A stretch of DNA of 64,000 nucleotides from Pararhizobium sp. YC-54. GTDB lineage: Bacteria > Pseudomonadota > Alphaproteobacteria > Rhizobiales > Rhizobiaceae. Of the stretch, positions 35,675-44,703 are shown one piece after another. Position 1 is the stretch's first letter. Every line of letters begins with the position of its first letter. The notes beneath the pieces are model-generated. The model had not been told where the DNA came from and did not search any database. It saw nothing but the letters and a program-made list of their open reading frames with translations. Made by a program: the position numbers and the translations under genes. The stretch spans positions 62,001 through 126,000 of the forward strand of contig NZ_JAOYTH010000007.1 of assembly GCF_025847205.1 (NCBI RefSeq), read 5' to 3'.

Positions 35675-37153
35675 TCACCACGTTACGGCGATGTATTTTG
35701 TCTCTGAGAACTCAAGCATTCCATAGTGTGCGCCTTCCCGCCCGAGGCCGCTCTGCTTCACGCCGCCGAATGGCGCAGCTGGGTCAGAAGCCAAGCCACG
35801 GTTGAGTCCTATCATTCCGGATTCAAGCTTTTCGGATACACGCAGGCCTCGCTGGAGATCATTCGTAAAGACATAGGAAATGAGGCCATATTCGGTGTCG
35901 TTGGCGGCGTCGATCACCTCATCCTCCGACTCGAATGTGCATATTGCTACGACAGGACCAAAAATCTCATCGCGCGTTATAGCCGAATCTGGTGAGACGC
36001 CCGTTAGAACCGTAGGAGGAAAGTAAAAGCCCTCCTGATTGAGCGGAACTCCTCCTGTTAACACCCTAGCGCCCTTCGCGGTCGCATCCTGCACAAGGCC
36101 TTGAATCCGGGTTAGAGCCTTGGCGTTTATGACCGGGCCGCAGTTGGTATTCGGGTCGCGGCCAGGACCGACCGTCAAGCCTGCCATGCGATCAGCTAAC
36201 TTCTTGGAGAATAGATCCGCGATGCCCTTTTGTATGTAGAATCGGTTCGCAGCAGTGCAAGCCGCGCCACCATTGCGCATCTTTGCGGTCATCGCACCCT
36301 CGACCGCCGCATCAACGTCGGCGTCGTCAAATACGATGAACGGCGCATTCCCACCAAGTTCCATTGAACACGAAATCACGGTATCTGCAGCTTCGTGCAA
36401 CAACTTCCTGCCAACCTCGGTTGATCCTGTGAACGAAAGCTTCCTCACCCGCTTGTCGTGGAGCATCTCGCTCACCACCTGGCCAGAATTATCGGTCGTG
36501 ATCACGTTTACCACCCCGGGCGGCACGCCTGCCTCTGCATAGATAGCGGCGAGCGCATAAGCGGTGAAAGGGGTTTCAGTCGCAGGCTTCAAGACGCAAG
36601 TACAGCCTGCTGCAAGCGCCGGTGCGATCTTTCGGGTAGCCATCGCAGCTGGAAAGTTCCACGGTGTGATGAGCACGGCAACGCCGATGGGTTGATGCTG
36701 GACGATAATCTTGTTCGCGCCAGACGGGGCAGTTGAAATTTGGCCGTTAAGGCGAACCGCCTCCTCCGAGAACCAGCGGAAGAATTCAGCAGCGTAGATG
36801 ACTTCACTGTGGGCATCGCCGATCGCCTTACCATTCTCCAGGCTGATCAGATGCGCAAGCATATCCTTACGCTCAATCATCAACTCAAAGCACCGGCGCA
36901 GAATTTCGGAGCGCTTTCGCGGGGGCGTCGCCGCCCACGATGGTCCAGCACCATGGGCGGCGGCGACTGCTTCGAGGGCATCAGCCACGGTAGCGTCAGC
37001 AACGGATCCGATCGTGGCCCCCGTCGATGGATCAACCACATCGATCCGGTTGCCCCTTCGCGCCTCTCGCCATTCACCAGCTATGAACAGATTATTGGGC
37101 ACGGTGTGAAAGTTCAGTTCGGACCGCGGGTCTGCTGTTGAAACATTGCTCAT
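35675..37153 (-). CDS. NAD(P)-dependent semialdehyde dehydrogenase (GabD/SSDH-like)
   Basis: A 492-residue aldehyde dehydrogenase. Start ATG 37153 (MSNVSTADPRSELN), 1 base after the alcohol dehydrogenase stop. Catalytic Glu in MELGGNAPFIVF and nucleophilic Cys in RNGGAACTAANRFY, with LTPWNFPAAM for cofactor binding. The pattern is closest to succinate-semialdehyde dehydrogenase. Next to an Fe-type alcohol dehydrogenase it should oxidise the aldehyde formed from an omega-hydroxy acid to a dicarboxylate. Confidence 0.87.
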   Translation of the reverse strand: MSNVSTADPRSELNFHTVPNNLFIAGEWREARRGNRIDVVDPSTGATIGSVADATVADALEAVAAAHGAGPSWAATPPRKRSEILRRCFELMIERKDMLAHLISLENGKAIGDAHSEVIYAAEFFRWFSEEAVRLNGQISTAPSGANKIIVQHQPIGVAVLITPWNFPAAMATRKIAPALAAGCTCVLKPATETPFTAYALAAIYAEAGVPPGVVNVITTDNSGQVVSEMLHDKRVRKLSFTGSTEVGRKLLHEAADTVISCSMELGGNAPFIVFDDADVDAAVEGAMTAKMRNGGAACTAANRFYIQKGIADLFSKKLADRMAGLTVGPGRDPNTNCGPVINAKALTRIQGLVQDATAKGARVLTGGVPLNQEGFYFPPTVLTGVSPDSAITRDEIFGPVVAICTFESEDEVIDAANDTEYGLISYVFTNDLQRGLRVSEKLESGMIGLNRGLASDPAAPFGGVKQSGLGREGAHYGMLEFSETKYIAVTW

Positions 37154-37154
37154 C

Positions 37155-38396
37155 TCAGTGGTCTTTCGGCTTCTCATTTAATTGGCTTCGGTCACCCGCA
37201 AACGAAGCGGCGACCAGTTTTGTCATGCTGTCATGATCGAGGGGTCGGGGATTGTTTTTGACTAGGCGAGTGCTTCCAAGCGCCTGATCCACGACCAAGG
37301 GCAAATCAGTTTCGGCGACACCAAGATCGGCGATCGTCTGGGAAATGCCGATTGATGAAAAAAGGTCTGCGACTGCAGCTATAGTTTCACTTGCGCCTTC
37401 GGAGACGCTCTTTCCATTGAGATCCAATCCCATGGCTCCGCCGATCTGAAAGAGCTCCTGCTCGCAGAAACCGCGATTGAACTCCATTACGTATGGCATC
37501 ATCACCGCCACCCCCGCGCCATGCGGTGTGTGTGTAAGCGCGCCTATTGGATACTGAACCGCGTGGGCAGCAGCAGTGCCCGCGGAGCCGAATGCGAGAC
37601 CTGCAGCCGTAGCACCGAACATCAAGCGAGCTCGCGCTTCCTTGTCGCTGCCGTTGTCGTAAGCTGGTTTAAGACTTCTCGCGATGTTGGAAATAGCGAG
37701 TAACGCATATGCGTCACTTAGAACATTTTTGCCGACGAACACATGCTCGTGCACGATGGCCCCTATGAGTTGTCGACGAACTGTGGTGAACGCCTCGATG
37801 GCATGTGTGAGGGCGTCAGCCCCCGACACTGCGGTCAGCCCGGGAGGGCAGGAGTAAGTCAACTCGGGGTCGCAGATGGCTGTGTGGCAGATGAGATGTG
37901 GGCTGGCAATGCCGACTTTCACCGCGCGCTCCGGATCGGTAATTACGGCAACGGGCGTAACCTCCGAGCCCGTTCCAGATGTTGTCGGCATCAAGAGCAG
38001 TGGAAGAACCGGACCGGGCACCTTAAACTCACCATAGTAGTCGGCTGCTCTCCCGCCATGCGCGAGTAAAAGACCAATGACTTTAGCCGCATCAAGACAA
38101 CTGCCGCCGCCGATACCGACCACGACATCCGCCCCAAATGCCTGTCCTAAGGTGACGCCCTTCGCGATGCAGTCGAGGGGCAATTCGGCAATGGTGCCAT
38201 CGAAAACGCAGGTTTTTACACCGGCAGCACTTACGCCATCGATCATGGCTTTGAAATTTGTATCCATGGTCATCCGCGCATCGGTCACGACCAGCGCCTT
38301 GCTGCCCACCTTCGCGATGTATCCCGGTAGCGCGTCACGCTGACCTTCACCGAAAACCAAATTGCGCGGGGTGCGCGATACTCCAAACATGGACAA
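37155..38396 (-). CDS. Iron-type alcohol dehydrogenase
   Basis: A 413-residue group III alcohol dehydrogenase with the NAD loop GIGGGSCLDAAKV, the segment MPTTSGTGSEVTPVAVI and metal-binding His in ADALTHAIEAF and the HTPHGAGVAVMMPYVMEFN stretch. Start: TTG 38396 sits 7 bases after AGGAGG and is preferred over ATG 38390, whose spacing is long. Family reactions include 4-hydroxybutyrate or lactaldehyde/alcohol oxidation. It lies 11 bases after the upstream dehydrogenase. Confidence 0.87.
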   Translation of the reverse strand: MSMFGVSRTPRNLVFGEGQRDALPGYIAKVGSKALVVTDARMTMDTNFKAMIDGVSAAGVKTCVFDGTIAELPLDCIAKGVTLGQAFGADVVVGIGGGSCLDAAKVIGLLLAHGGRAADYYGEFKVPGPVLPLLLMPTTSGTGSEVTPVAVITDPERAVKVGIASPHLICHTAICDPELTYSCPPGLTAVSGADALTHAIEAFTTVRRQLIGAIVHEHVFVGKNVLSDAYALLAISNIARSLKPAYDNGSDKEARARLMFGATAAGLAFGSAGTAAAHAVQYPIGALTHTPHGAGVAVMMPYVMEFNRGFCEQELFQIGGAMGLDLNGKSVSEGASETIAAVADLFSSIGISQTIADLGVAETDLPLVVDQALGSTRLVKNNPRPLDHDSMTKLVAASFAGDRSQLNEKPKDH

Positions 38397-38407
38397 GTTG
38401 ATTCCTC

Positions 38408-39418
38408 CTAGTTCTGGGGGACGTCATCGGTGGCTGCAAGTTCTCGGATTTGTTCCCACAAGTCCTCGGCGAGAAGGACGCCGTTTCGAAGTCTCTCCTC
38501 GCGCAGTAGACGTCCGCGTTCTCCAGGCACCAAGACCTCGGCGAATCCTTCGGCCGGTGCCGCCATTCTGATTTCCTGAAGATATTGCTGGAGGTCGCGC
38601 ACGGGTCCATCGACCACAATAAAGAGGTCACCCTTGTTGCACACGCTCGTGTCGTCCAGGGTTCCGGTAACTTCCCTCCCGATTGCTGCAGCCGCTAGGC
38701 TGCTCACCAGCAACTCAAACCCAAGGCCGAGTGCGTAACCCTTGGCCTTTCCGAACGGAGCGATAGATCCAGTTTTCGCGGCGGCGGCGTCAGTCGTCGG
38801 ATTGCCAGCGGCATCCAAGGCCCAGTCCGGGGGAATAGGCACTCCGCGAAGGGCGTGGTCATGGATCTCACCCATCGAAACCAGGCTGGTGGCGGCATCC
38901 ATCACAAATGGATGCCCTCCAGTTGGCACGCCGATTGCGATCGGATTTGTGCCAAGCATGGCTTTCCTGCCCCCCCAGGGGTGGACGAGTGCTTCGCTTG
39001 TTGACAATGCGATGATTGTGTACCCGCGGGCTGCCACGCACTCGGCATACCATCCTAGCATCCCGATGTGGTTTGAATTTCGGATGGCTGCAACCGCCAC
39101 TCCTGTCTTGACGACCCGCTCCATCAGCAGATCCAGCGCGGCATTAGCCACTATCGGACCCAGACCGCATTGACCGTCGACCTCAAGGAACGCGTCTCGA
39201 CGCCAAATATGCATGCCGCGAGACTTGGGATCAGCCACGCCGTTCTCGATCCGGCGTATTACTCGCGGAAGTCTCAGAAGCCCGTGGGATGGAACGCCGC
39301 GCAGTTCAGCCTCGATCAAGAGGTCCGCCTGCGATGCAGCATCGGCCTGCGGGACGCCTGACTTCTGCAAGGCTAGCGTTGCCAAAAAACGGAGATGTTC
39401 AACAACCACACAAATCAT
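38408..39418 (-). CDS. Malate/L-lactate dehydrogenase-family (Ldh2/YiaK-type) oxidoreductase
   Basis: A 336-residue NAD(P)-dependent enzyme of the type 2 malate/lactate dehydrogenase family. Landmarks: RGVPSHGLLRLP (about 40-51), RNSNHIGMLGWYAE with the catalytic His, and GTNPIAIGVPTGGHPFVMD. Family members reduce or oxidise 2-keto/2-hydroxy acids, 2,3-diketo acids or cyclic imines such as piperideine-2-carboxylate. First gene of the leftward run; the start at 39418 lacks a clear ribosome site and may lie a few codons further in. Confidence 0.85.
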   Translation of the reverse strand: MICVVVEHLRFLATLALQKSGVPQADAASQADLLIEAELRGVPSHGLLRLPRVIRRIENGVADPKSRGMHIWRRDAFLEVDGQCGLGPIVANAALDLLMERVVKTGVAVAAIRNSNHIGMLGWYAECVAARGYTIIALSTSEALVHPWGGRKAMLGTNPIAIGVPTGGHPFVMDAATSLVSMGEIHDHALRGVPIPPDWALDAAGNPTTDAAAAKTGSIAPFGKAKGYALGLGFELLVSSLAAAAIGREVTGTLDDTSVCNKGDLFIVVDGPVRDLQQYLQEIRMAAPAEGFAEVLVPGERGRLLREERLRNGVLLAEDLWEQIRELAATDDVPQN

Positions 39419-39425
39419 AGATCAA

Positions 39426-39437
39426 ATCCGATCGGAT
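39426..39437. promoter_or_regulatory. Perfect 12-bp palindrome ATCCGATCGGAT in the GntR divergent spacer
   Basis: The only gap between the divergent dehydrogenase operon and gntR is 82 bases, and this perfect palindrome sits 19 bases before the dehydrogenase ATG. It is the natural candidate operator for the FCD-type GntR protein encoded next door. Confidence 0.5.
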
Positions 39438-39500
39438 ATTGGATTGCGTTCGAGGCACTATGTTGATAGACGTTTGAGGCGTCAAGGGAGTTTTTGAATA

Positions 39501-40196
39501 ATGACGAAACCGAACAGCACTTCGCCGCAAGACCATCCGGGACTGGTGCGAAGACCGCCCCGACTGGGGGAAGAGGTTTACAACGCTATTTATGCTCAAC
39601 TCATGTCGCTAAAGATTCCACCGGGCGGTCGGATCGCGGTTGATAACCTGGTGCGCGAACTTGGCGTGTCGCAAACCCCAATTCGCGAGGCTCTCTCGCG
39701 GTTGGAGGCGCAAGGTCTCGTGGTTAAAACGCACCTGATCGGTTACAGCGCTGCACCGCAGTTGGATCAGGCAGGCCTCGTACAACTTTACGACCTGCGG
39801 ATGCTCGTCGAGCCTTTTGCCGCCGCCCGCGCGGCGGAGTCGATGTCAAAGGACGCTCTAGCCACGCTTGAGCGAATTGATCGAGACATGCGCCAAATTA
39901 ACAATCATGACGCCCGGGCGGCTTATAGTCGCTATGCCCAGAATGATGGCGCTTTTCACGATCAGATCGCTCAGGGAAGTGGCAACCACCTGATACAGGA
40001 AACCTTGTCGCGGCTGCATACGCACGTGCATCTGTTTCGTCTCTATTTCCACACGCGAGCTACGGCGGATGCAAACAAAGAACACGCCCGCATCCTTTCC
40101 GCCATCAAACGAGCGGCCCCAAAGGAAGCAGAGGATGCGATGCGCGACCACATCGAGCAGTCGCGCAAGCGCTTTATGGTTACGTTCGGCGGATAG
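39501..40196 (+). CDS. GntR-family (FCD-type) transcriptional regulator
   Basis: A 231-residue protein with an N-terminal winged helix (about 20-85; RIAVDNLVRELGVSQTPIREAL) and an all-helical FCD ligand domain (about 95-220) with the metal-binding Asp/His pattern. It is divergent from the 11-kb dehydrogenase-to-transporter run and most likely represses it until a pathway acid binds. Confidence 0.9.
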   Translation: MTKPNSTSPQDHPGLVRRPPRLGEEVYNAIYAQLMSLKIPPGGRIAVDNLVRELGVSQTPIREALSRLEAQGLVVKTHLIGYSAAPQLDQAGLVQLYDLRMLVEPFAAARAAESMSKDALATLERIDRDMRQINNHDARAAYSRYAQNDGAFHDQIAQGSGNHLIQETLSRLHTHVHLFRLYFHTRATADANKEHARILSAIKRAAPKEAEDAMRDHIEQSRKRFMVTFGG

Positions 40197-40316
40197 CGAT
40201 CCCGCATCCGACTTCGCTTTGCGCAGACGTTCGTAGGCGGAACTTCGATGCTGACGAAAGAGCGTTGGCAAGGTCGCTCAACCTGCGTTGACTTTGAAGC
40301 TCATACCCAAACGCGA

Positions 40317-40342
40317 TCGCCCCCGTCAAAGTGTGGGGGCGA
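40317..40342. terminator. Bidirectional terminator-like hairpin
   Basis: TCGCCCCC (40317-40324) pairs perfectly with GGGGGCGA (40335-40342) between the convergent gntR and amidinotransferase-fold genes. No long T-run follows on either side, so strength is uncertain. Confidence 0.55.
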
Positions 40343-40349
40343 AACTACA

Positions 40350-41360
40350 TCAGTTCCGGATCAGGGGCTGATGGGCGCAGCGGAAGGACCCACCTGCCGC
40401 ACATGGCGCACGATAGGGGATGCGGATCACTTCAAATTTCCTCGACTTCAGCGCATCGGCAATCGGGTCCAGGGCCTCTTCCGAGGGCACGACGACCGTC
40501 CGATCATCCAAGACAAGGTTGTTGCAGGCCATGTTGGCCTTAGCCATGGCCTTCGGAACGGCATGAACGTCCCAGTCTTTCATGAAGTCGGGCAAGCCCT
40601 CCGGGAGCGCCTCAAGGCTTGCGATGGCAACCCCCTCCCGAGGCGTCATTAGAACGCAATCCAGATGCGGGAACATCGGATCGATCTTGACGGTTTGAAC
40701 CTTGTATTCGCTGCCGAGCATGTGCTGAAGCCAACGCGCGCCTTCGGGGTTGCTGCAGCCACCCGAATTGCCGACGAGAATGTTGCGGCCGACCACGAAA
40801 ATGTCGCCCCCCTCAAGATAACCCCAGCCGGTGCCTTCGACATATTCGTCCGCGCCACCGTCCGGCTGCGCGAAATAGCGAGCGCCGCGTTCCATGGTCG
40901 CGCCGAGAAATTCTCGGATGGCGAAGCGCTGGCGACGATGGAAATAGCTGCGGGGGGCAAGTTCGATGACGTTGTTGCCAATCGTGACGAAAGGGTCGCG
41001 CATCCACGCCGTCTGCACGCCATGATCTTCTCCTCTGGGGAACTTGCGGTTTTGCTCGCTGATTTCCCCTGCTACATGCACGCGCACGCCAAGGCTTTCG
41101 AGAAGCTTTATCGCCCCGCTTATCTGGCTACTGAATTCGGCAAAGAGCTCCGGGTTTGCTTCCTTGACGTCACGCCCCTGGTTCTGTTCCCAGAATTTCC
41201 CGTGTTCGCCTTGAGCGCGCAGCTTCGAATCGCTCAGGAACTTGGGCAACACCCAGGCGTCTGGTGAGCCGTAGACGCATTCCTTCAGCGTCGCCCATTC
41301 CGATTCCACAAAGATTGGGGCGTCTGCGGCAGCCCGCGGTGCTGCATTGGTGACTGTCAT
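40350..41360 (-). CDS. Amidinotransferase/arginine deiminase-fold enzyme
   Basis: A 336-residue guanidino-group modifying enzyme fold. Seen: QTAWMRDPFVTIG, GYLEGGDIFVVGRN, PHLDCVLMTPREG (Asp/His pair) and a C-terminal GGSFRCAHQPLIR with the nucleophilic Cys328. This order (Met-Arg-Asp, Glu-Gly-Gly-Asp, His-Leu-Asp, Gly-Gly-x-x-x-Cys) belongs to glycine/inosamine amidinotransferases and related deiminases. It would transfer or hydrolyse the amidino group of arginine, canavanine or a similar compound. GAGGA precedes the ATG. Downstream of a LysR gene on the same strand and opposite to an ABC importer. Confidence 0.8.
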   Translation of the reverse strand: MTVTNAAPRAAADAPIFVESEWATLKECVYGSPDAWVLPKFLSDSKLRAQGEHGKFWEQNQGRDVKEANPELFAEFSSQISGAIKLLESLGVRVHVAGEISEQNRKFPRGEDHGVQTAWMRDPFVTIGNNVIELAPRSYFHRRQRFAIREFLGATMERGARYFAQPDGGADEYVEGTGWGYLEGGDIFVVGRNILVGNSGGCSNPEGARWLQHMLGSEYKVQTVKIDPMFPHLDCVLMTPREGVAIASLEALPEGLPDFMKDWDVHAVPKAMAKANMACNNLVLDDRTVVVPSEEALDPIADALKSRKFEVIRIPYRAPCAAGGSFRCAHQPLIRN

Positions 41361-41465
41361 ATGATTGTCCTCTGTCTTGACGATGCGGACAACCTACCCA
41401 CCCGAGAGCACCCGGTAAGGCTCAAAGTGCGCAATCACATTTGCGGGAACCGGCAACCAAGAGCA

Positions 41466-42377
41466 TCAGGAAAACCGATCGAGAAGCGCACGAACGGCGC
41501 GCCGGTCCGCATTGTCGCGGCGATACACGAAATGGAACTGGATCTGCACCGGGGTGTCTGGCGTCTCGATTTCCACGAGATTTCCCTCACCGACCTGCTT
41601 GACGAAATGCGACGGAAGCAGCGCGCATCCAACGCCGGCGAGAACGGAAGCTACGACGGATTCAAGCGTGCTTCCGCGCGCTGCGATCTGGAGCGGATAT
41701 TTGCGTTCGAAGGCCTGGAATTCGTCGGTCCTGAAATCGCGCGAGATATAGGGGATGTCGGTGTCCGATCCAAGCCACGGGCCTGCGATCACGTGCATTG
41801 CCTGTTCGTAATAGGGCGACAGTCGAGAGATATAGAGGCGGTGTTCTTCGATAAAGGCTGGATGATACTGCAGTTGCTCGAAACCTTCAGGCTGGCTGGT
41901 AATGGCGAAATCGACCTTGTTGTCTCTGACCAGCACATCGATGACGGAGACCGTATGGACACTGACATTGATCAGCATCCCCGGGAACAGGCGGTGCATC
42001 TCTGCGAGTGCAGCAATAACACCGGCATTCGGGTTCGTGACGACGTTGTCTATCACACCAAGGGTGAATGTTCCGGCGAGCGACTGGCGGGTGCTTTGAA
42101 CGGTCAGCTCGAAAGAGTGAATGTTCGATAGAAGCTCGTTCGCAGCCCTATGCACTTCTTCTCCATGGGGTGTCAGCGCGAAGCCGGACCGTCCCCGGCG
42201 GCACAGTTGAAGGCCAAGGCGGTCCTCAAGCGCTGACAGATCCCGGCTGATGCTCGATATGCTGGCATTCAGTCGATAGGCTGCCGAGGACACCCCGCCA
42301 TGCTCGACCACCGCCAAAAAAGTACGCAAGTGCTTAATGTCGAAGCTCGACAGTGCAAATCTTATCATCAACGCCAC
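41466..42377 (-). CDS. LysR-family transcriptional regulator
   Basis: A 303-residue LysR protein (GTG 42377; ATG 42368 would give 300) with the N-terminal helix-turn-helix (SSAAYRLNASISSISRDLSALEDRLG) and a periplasmic-binding-like effector domain. It is divergent from the importer operon starting at 42504 and upstream of the amidinotransferase-fold gene, so it probably controls both sides through the 42380-42399 dyad. Confidence 0.9.
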   Translation of the reverse strand: MALMIRFALSSFDIKHLRTFLAVVEHGGVSSAAYRLNASISSISRDLSALEDRLGLQLCRRGRSGFALTPHGEEVHRAANELLSNIHSFELTVQSTRQSLAGTFTLGVIDNVVTNPNAGVIAALAEMHRLFPGMLINVSVHTVSVIDVLVRDNKVDFAITSQPEGFEQLQYHPAFIEEHRLYISRLSPYYEQAMHVIAGPWLGSDTDIPYISRDFRTDEFQAFERKYPLQIAARGSTLESVVASVLAGVGCALLPSHFVKQVGEGNLVEIETPDTPVQIQFHFVYRRDNADRRAVRALLDRFS

Positions 42378-42379
42378 TC

Positions 42380-42399
42380 ACTTGCGGAAAACTGCAAGT
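42380..42399. promoter_or_regulatory. LysR-type dyad, ACTTGC-N8-GCAAGT
   Basis: A perfect 6-base dyad in the 126-base divergent spacer, immediately upstream of the LysR gene and 105 bases before the binding-protein gene. Position and symmetry fit an autoregulatory LysR recognition site. Confidence 0.5.
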
Positions 42400-42503
42400 A
42401 AGCTAACCATCTTCACGGTTCTTTCGCAATTTTTTTCAGATACCGTTCCATCAATCGGGCTGCATGAATAGGCCGAGTAACGAAGAACCAAGAAGAGGGA
42501 ACC

Positions 42504-43340
42504 ATGAAACGAATTCTCATCACACTTGCACTCTCGACGCTGATGGCAGGCGCTGCCTATGCCGAGGATACGCTGGCCAGGATCAAGGCTGCGGGCAAGA
42601 TCACGGTCGCGACCGAGGCGGCGTTCAAGCCCTTCGAATATGTCGAAGACGGCAAGATCACCGGCTTCGGCTCGGAGCTCCTCGCCGAGTTCGCCAAAGA
42701 TCTCGGCGTCGAGGTCGAACAGCTCGACCTACCATTCCAAGGTATTCTTTCCGGCCTTGCCGCCAAACAGTATGACCTGGTCGCGACGTCGGTGACACCT
42801 AACGCCGAGCGCGCGAAGGCCTATGCGTTTTCCCGTCCCTTCGCGGCCATCGATAACAATGTCGTCGTTCTCTCCGACAATGACACCATAAAGCAGCTAA
42901 GCGATCTCAATGGCCTTCTCATCGGTACACAGCTCGGTAGCTCGACAGATGCCGTCGCCCGCCAGATGAACGATGAACTTAAGACCGGCGGCGGCTCCGG
43001 CTTTAGCGACCTGCGCCTCTTCCAGTCCTATCCGGATACGGCTTTCAATTTGAGCTCGGGCCAGGTCGACGCGATCGTGGTTCCGAATATTACGGCTGCC
43101 GAATTCATGAAGACGACGCCGGATGCCTTTAAGGTCACCTTCTCCTACGGCAAGCCCGCCTATCTCTCCTGGGTCACCCGCCCGGAAGACAAAACACTCC
43201 TCGAAGCCGTGAATGCAACCATCACCCGCCTCGTCAAATCCGGCAAGATCGCCGAGATGCAGAAAAAGTGGGTGGGCTTGGAATCTGCCACACCGGAGGA
43301 AGGCTATCTCCCGGACAACGCGGTCCAGCTGAAACAGTGA
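42504..43340 (+). CDS. Periplasmic amino acid-binding protein (SBP family 3)
   Basis: A 278-residue solute-binding protein with signal peptide MKRILITLALSTLMAGAAYA (cleavage after AYA) and mature start EDTLARIKAAGKITVATEAA. The GKITGFGSELLAEFAKDLGV block is the family 3 signature. First gene of an importer operon (binding protein, two permeases, hydrolase, ATPase). Ligand unknown; context suggests a guanidino or ureido amino acid. Confidence 0.88.
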   Translation: MKRILITLALSTLMAGAAYAEDTLARIKAAGKITVATEAAFKPFEYVEDGKITGFGSELLAEFAKDLGVEVEQLDLPFQGILSGLAAKQYDLVATSVTPNAERAKAYAFSRPFAAIDNNVVVLSDNDTIKQLSDLNGLLIGTQLGSSTDAVARQMNDELKTGGGSGFSDLRLFQSYPDTAFNLSSGQVDAIVVPNITAAEFMKTTPDAFKVTFSYGKPAYLSWVTRPEDKTLLEAVNATITRLVKSGKIAEMQKKWVGLESATPEEGYLPDNAVQLKQ

Positions 43341-43356
43341 TCGCAAGAGAGTTCCG

Positions 43357-44022
43357 ATGAAATATGTCCTTGGAGCCATCGAGACCGTTCCGCTTCTGCT
43401 GGACGGTCTGGTGACCACGCTGCTGATCTGCGGGCTTGCGGCGATCCTCGCCCTTGTCGGTGCAGTCGCCATCGTCGCGGCAAAGCGGTCGGGCATGCGA
43501 TGGCTGGTCGTGAGTGCGACGATCTATGTCACCTTGATGCGCGGCCTGCCGATCGTCATCCTGGTCTTCCTGCTCTACTTCGGGGTCCCGGCGCTCCTTG
43601 ATCTGGGTCGGGTGTCAGCTTTGTGGGTAGGGGTCATTGCACTCGCATTGAACGGGGCGGCGTTCCAGTCGGAGGTGCTTCGCGGCGCAATTGCCAGACT
43701 TTCGAGAGGACAGAGCGAAGGCGCCTATGCGCTTGGGCTCAGCAGGTTTCAGCTCTGGCGTCTCGTGCTGACGCCACAGATCCTGCCGATCGCGCTGCCG
43801 GCGCTGGCAGGTGAAATCGGCTTCCTGATCAAGGCATCGCCCGTTCTGTCGCTAATAACGGTGGTGGACCTCACAAGGCGCGCCCAACAGGTGACGATGC
43901 AGACCTTCGATCCGCTCGGACCGCTGCTGGCGGCTTGCGTCCTCTACTTCTTTCTCATTGGTTCGATTTCCTGGGTATCTCGGTATCTCGAAGCCAGACT
44001 CACCGTTGGCAAGGCCAGATAA
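43357..44022 (+). CDS. Polar amino acid ABC transporter permease
   Basis: A 221-residue membrane protein with the EAA loop GQSEGAYALGLSRFQLWRLV and TLMRGLPIVILVFLLYFGVP. Its stop overlaps the next permease start as TAATG. Confidence 0.87.
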   Translation: MKYVLGAIETVPLLLDGLVTTLLICGLAAILALVGAVAIVAAKRSGMRWLVVSATIYVTLMRGLPIVILVFLLYFGVPALLDLGRVSALWVGVIALALNGAAFQSEVLRGAIARLSRGQSEGAYALGLSRFQLWRLVLTPQILPIALPALAGEIGFLIKASPVLSLITVVDLTRRAQQVTMQTFDPLGPLLAACVLYFFLIGSISWVSRYLEARLTVGKAR

Positions 44023-44678
44023 TGACAGACTTCGTCACGACCTATGGCGGCACGCTGCTTCAGGGCTTCCTCTGGACCATCATTCTGGTGAGTGTAGGAT
44101 TTGCGATCGGAAGCGTTTTCGGCGCAATCCTTGCGATGATGCTGGTGTCCGGAAGAAGGGGCCTTGCATGGCTTGCCCGGTCCTATGTCGAGTTGATCCG
44201 CAATACGCCCTTTCTGATTCAGGCAATGCTTCTGTTCGCCCTGATGGGTATCCTGCGGATCCGACTGGAACCGGTGCTGGTGGGGCTTGTTGCGGTCGCA
44301 ATCTATACCGCGGCCTATATGGCCGAGATCATCCGCGGCGGGCTCAATTCTATACCGGATGGCCAGCGGGAAGGCGCGCGTGCCTTGGCAATTGGCCCGG
44401 TTCTCCAGTTTCGCTTGATCATCTTCCCGCAACTGCTTCCCTTCGTGCTTCCGGCCAGCGTCAATCTGTTGGCAACGCTCTGCAAGGAGTCCGCCTTTCT
44501 CGCCGGCGTGTCGGTCGCGGAACTGACATTCTCGGGCCAGGTGGTCATTACCCAGACATTCCTGATCTTCGAGGTCTGGGCCATCATCGGGGTCCTCTAT
44601 CTCGTGCTGGTCCTGTCGATCATGGCTCTGGCGGAATTCCTCGAGCGAAGAATGATGTGGCTTAACCCGGCGCGCTGA
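44022..44678 (+). CDS. Polar amino acid ABC transporter permease
   Basis: A 218-residue membrane protein; the ATG at 44022 (MTDFVTTYGGTLLQGF) shares a base with the preceding TAA. EAA loop GQREGARALAIGPVLQFRLI and YVELIRNTPFLIQAMLLFAL are typical. It completes the channel pair. Confidence 0.87.
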   Translation: MTDFVTTYGGTLLQGFLWTIILVSVGFAIGSVFGAILAMMLVSGRRGLAWLARSYVELIRNTPFLIQAMLLFALMGILRIRLEPVLVGLVAVAIYTAAYMAEIIRGGLNSIPDGQREGARALAIGPVLQFRLIIFPQLLPFVLPASVNLLATLCKESAFLAGVSVAELTFSGQVVITQTFLIFEVWAIIGVLYLVLVLSIMALAEFLERRMMWLNPAR

Positions 44679-44703
44679 CGCCCTCTTCGACAGGAGTTTC
44701 GAC

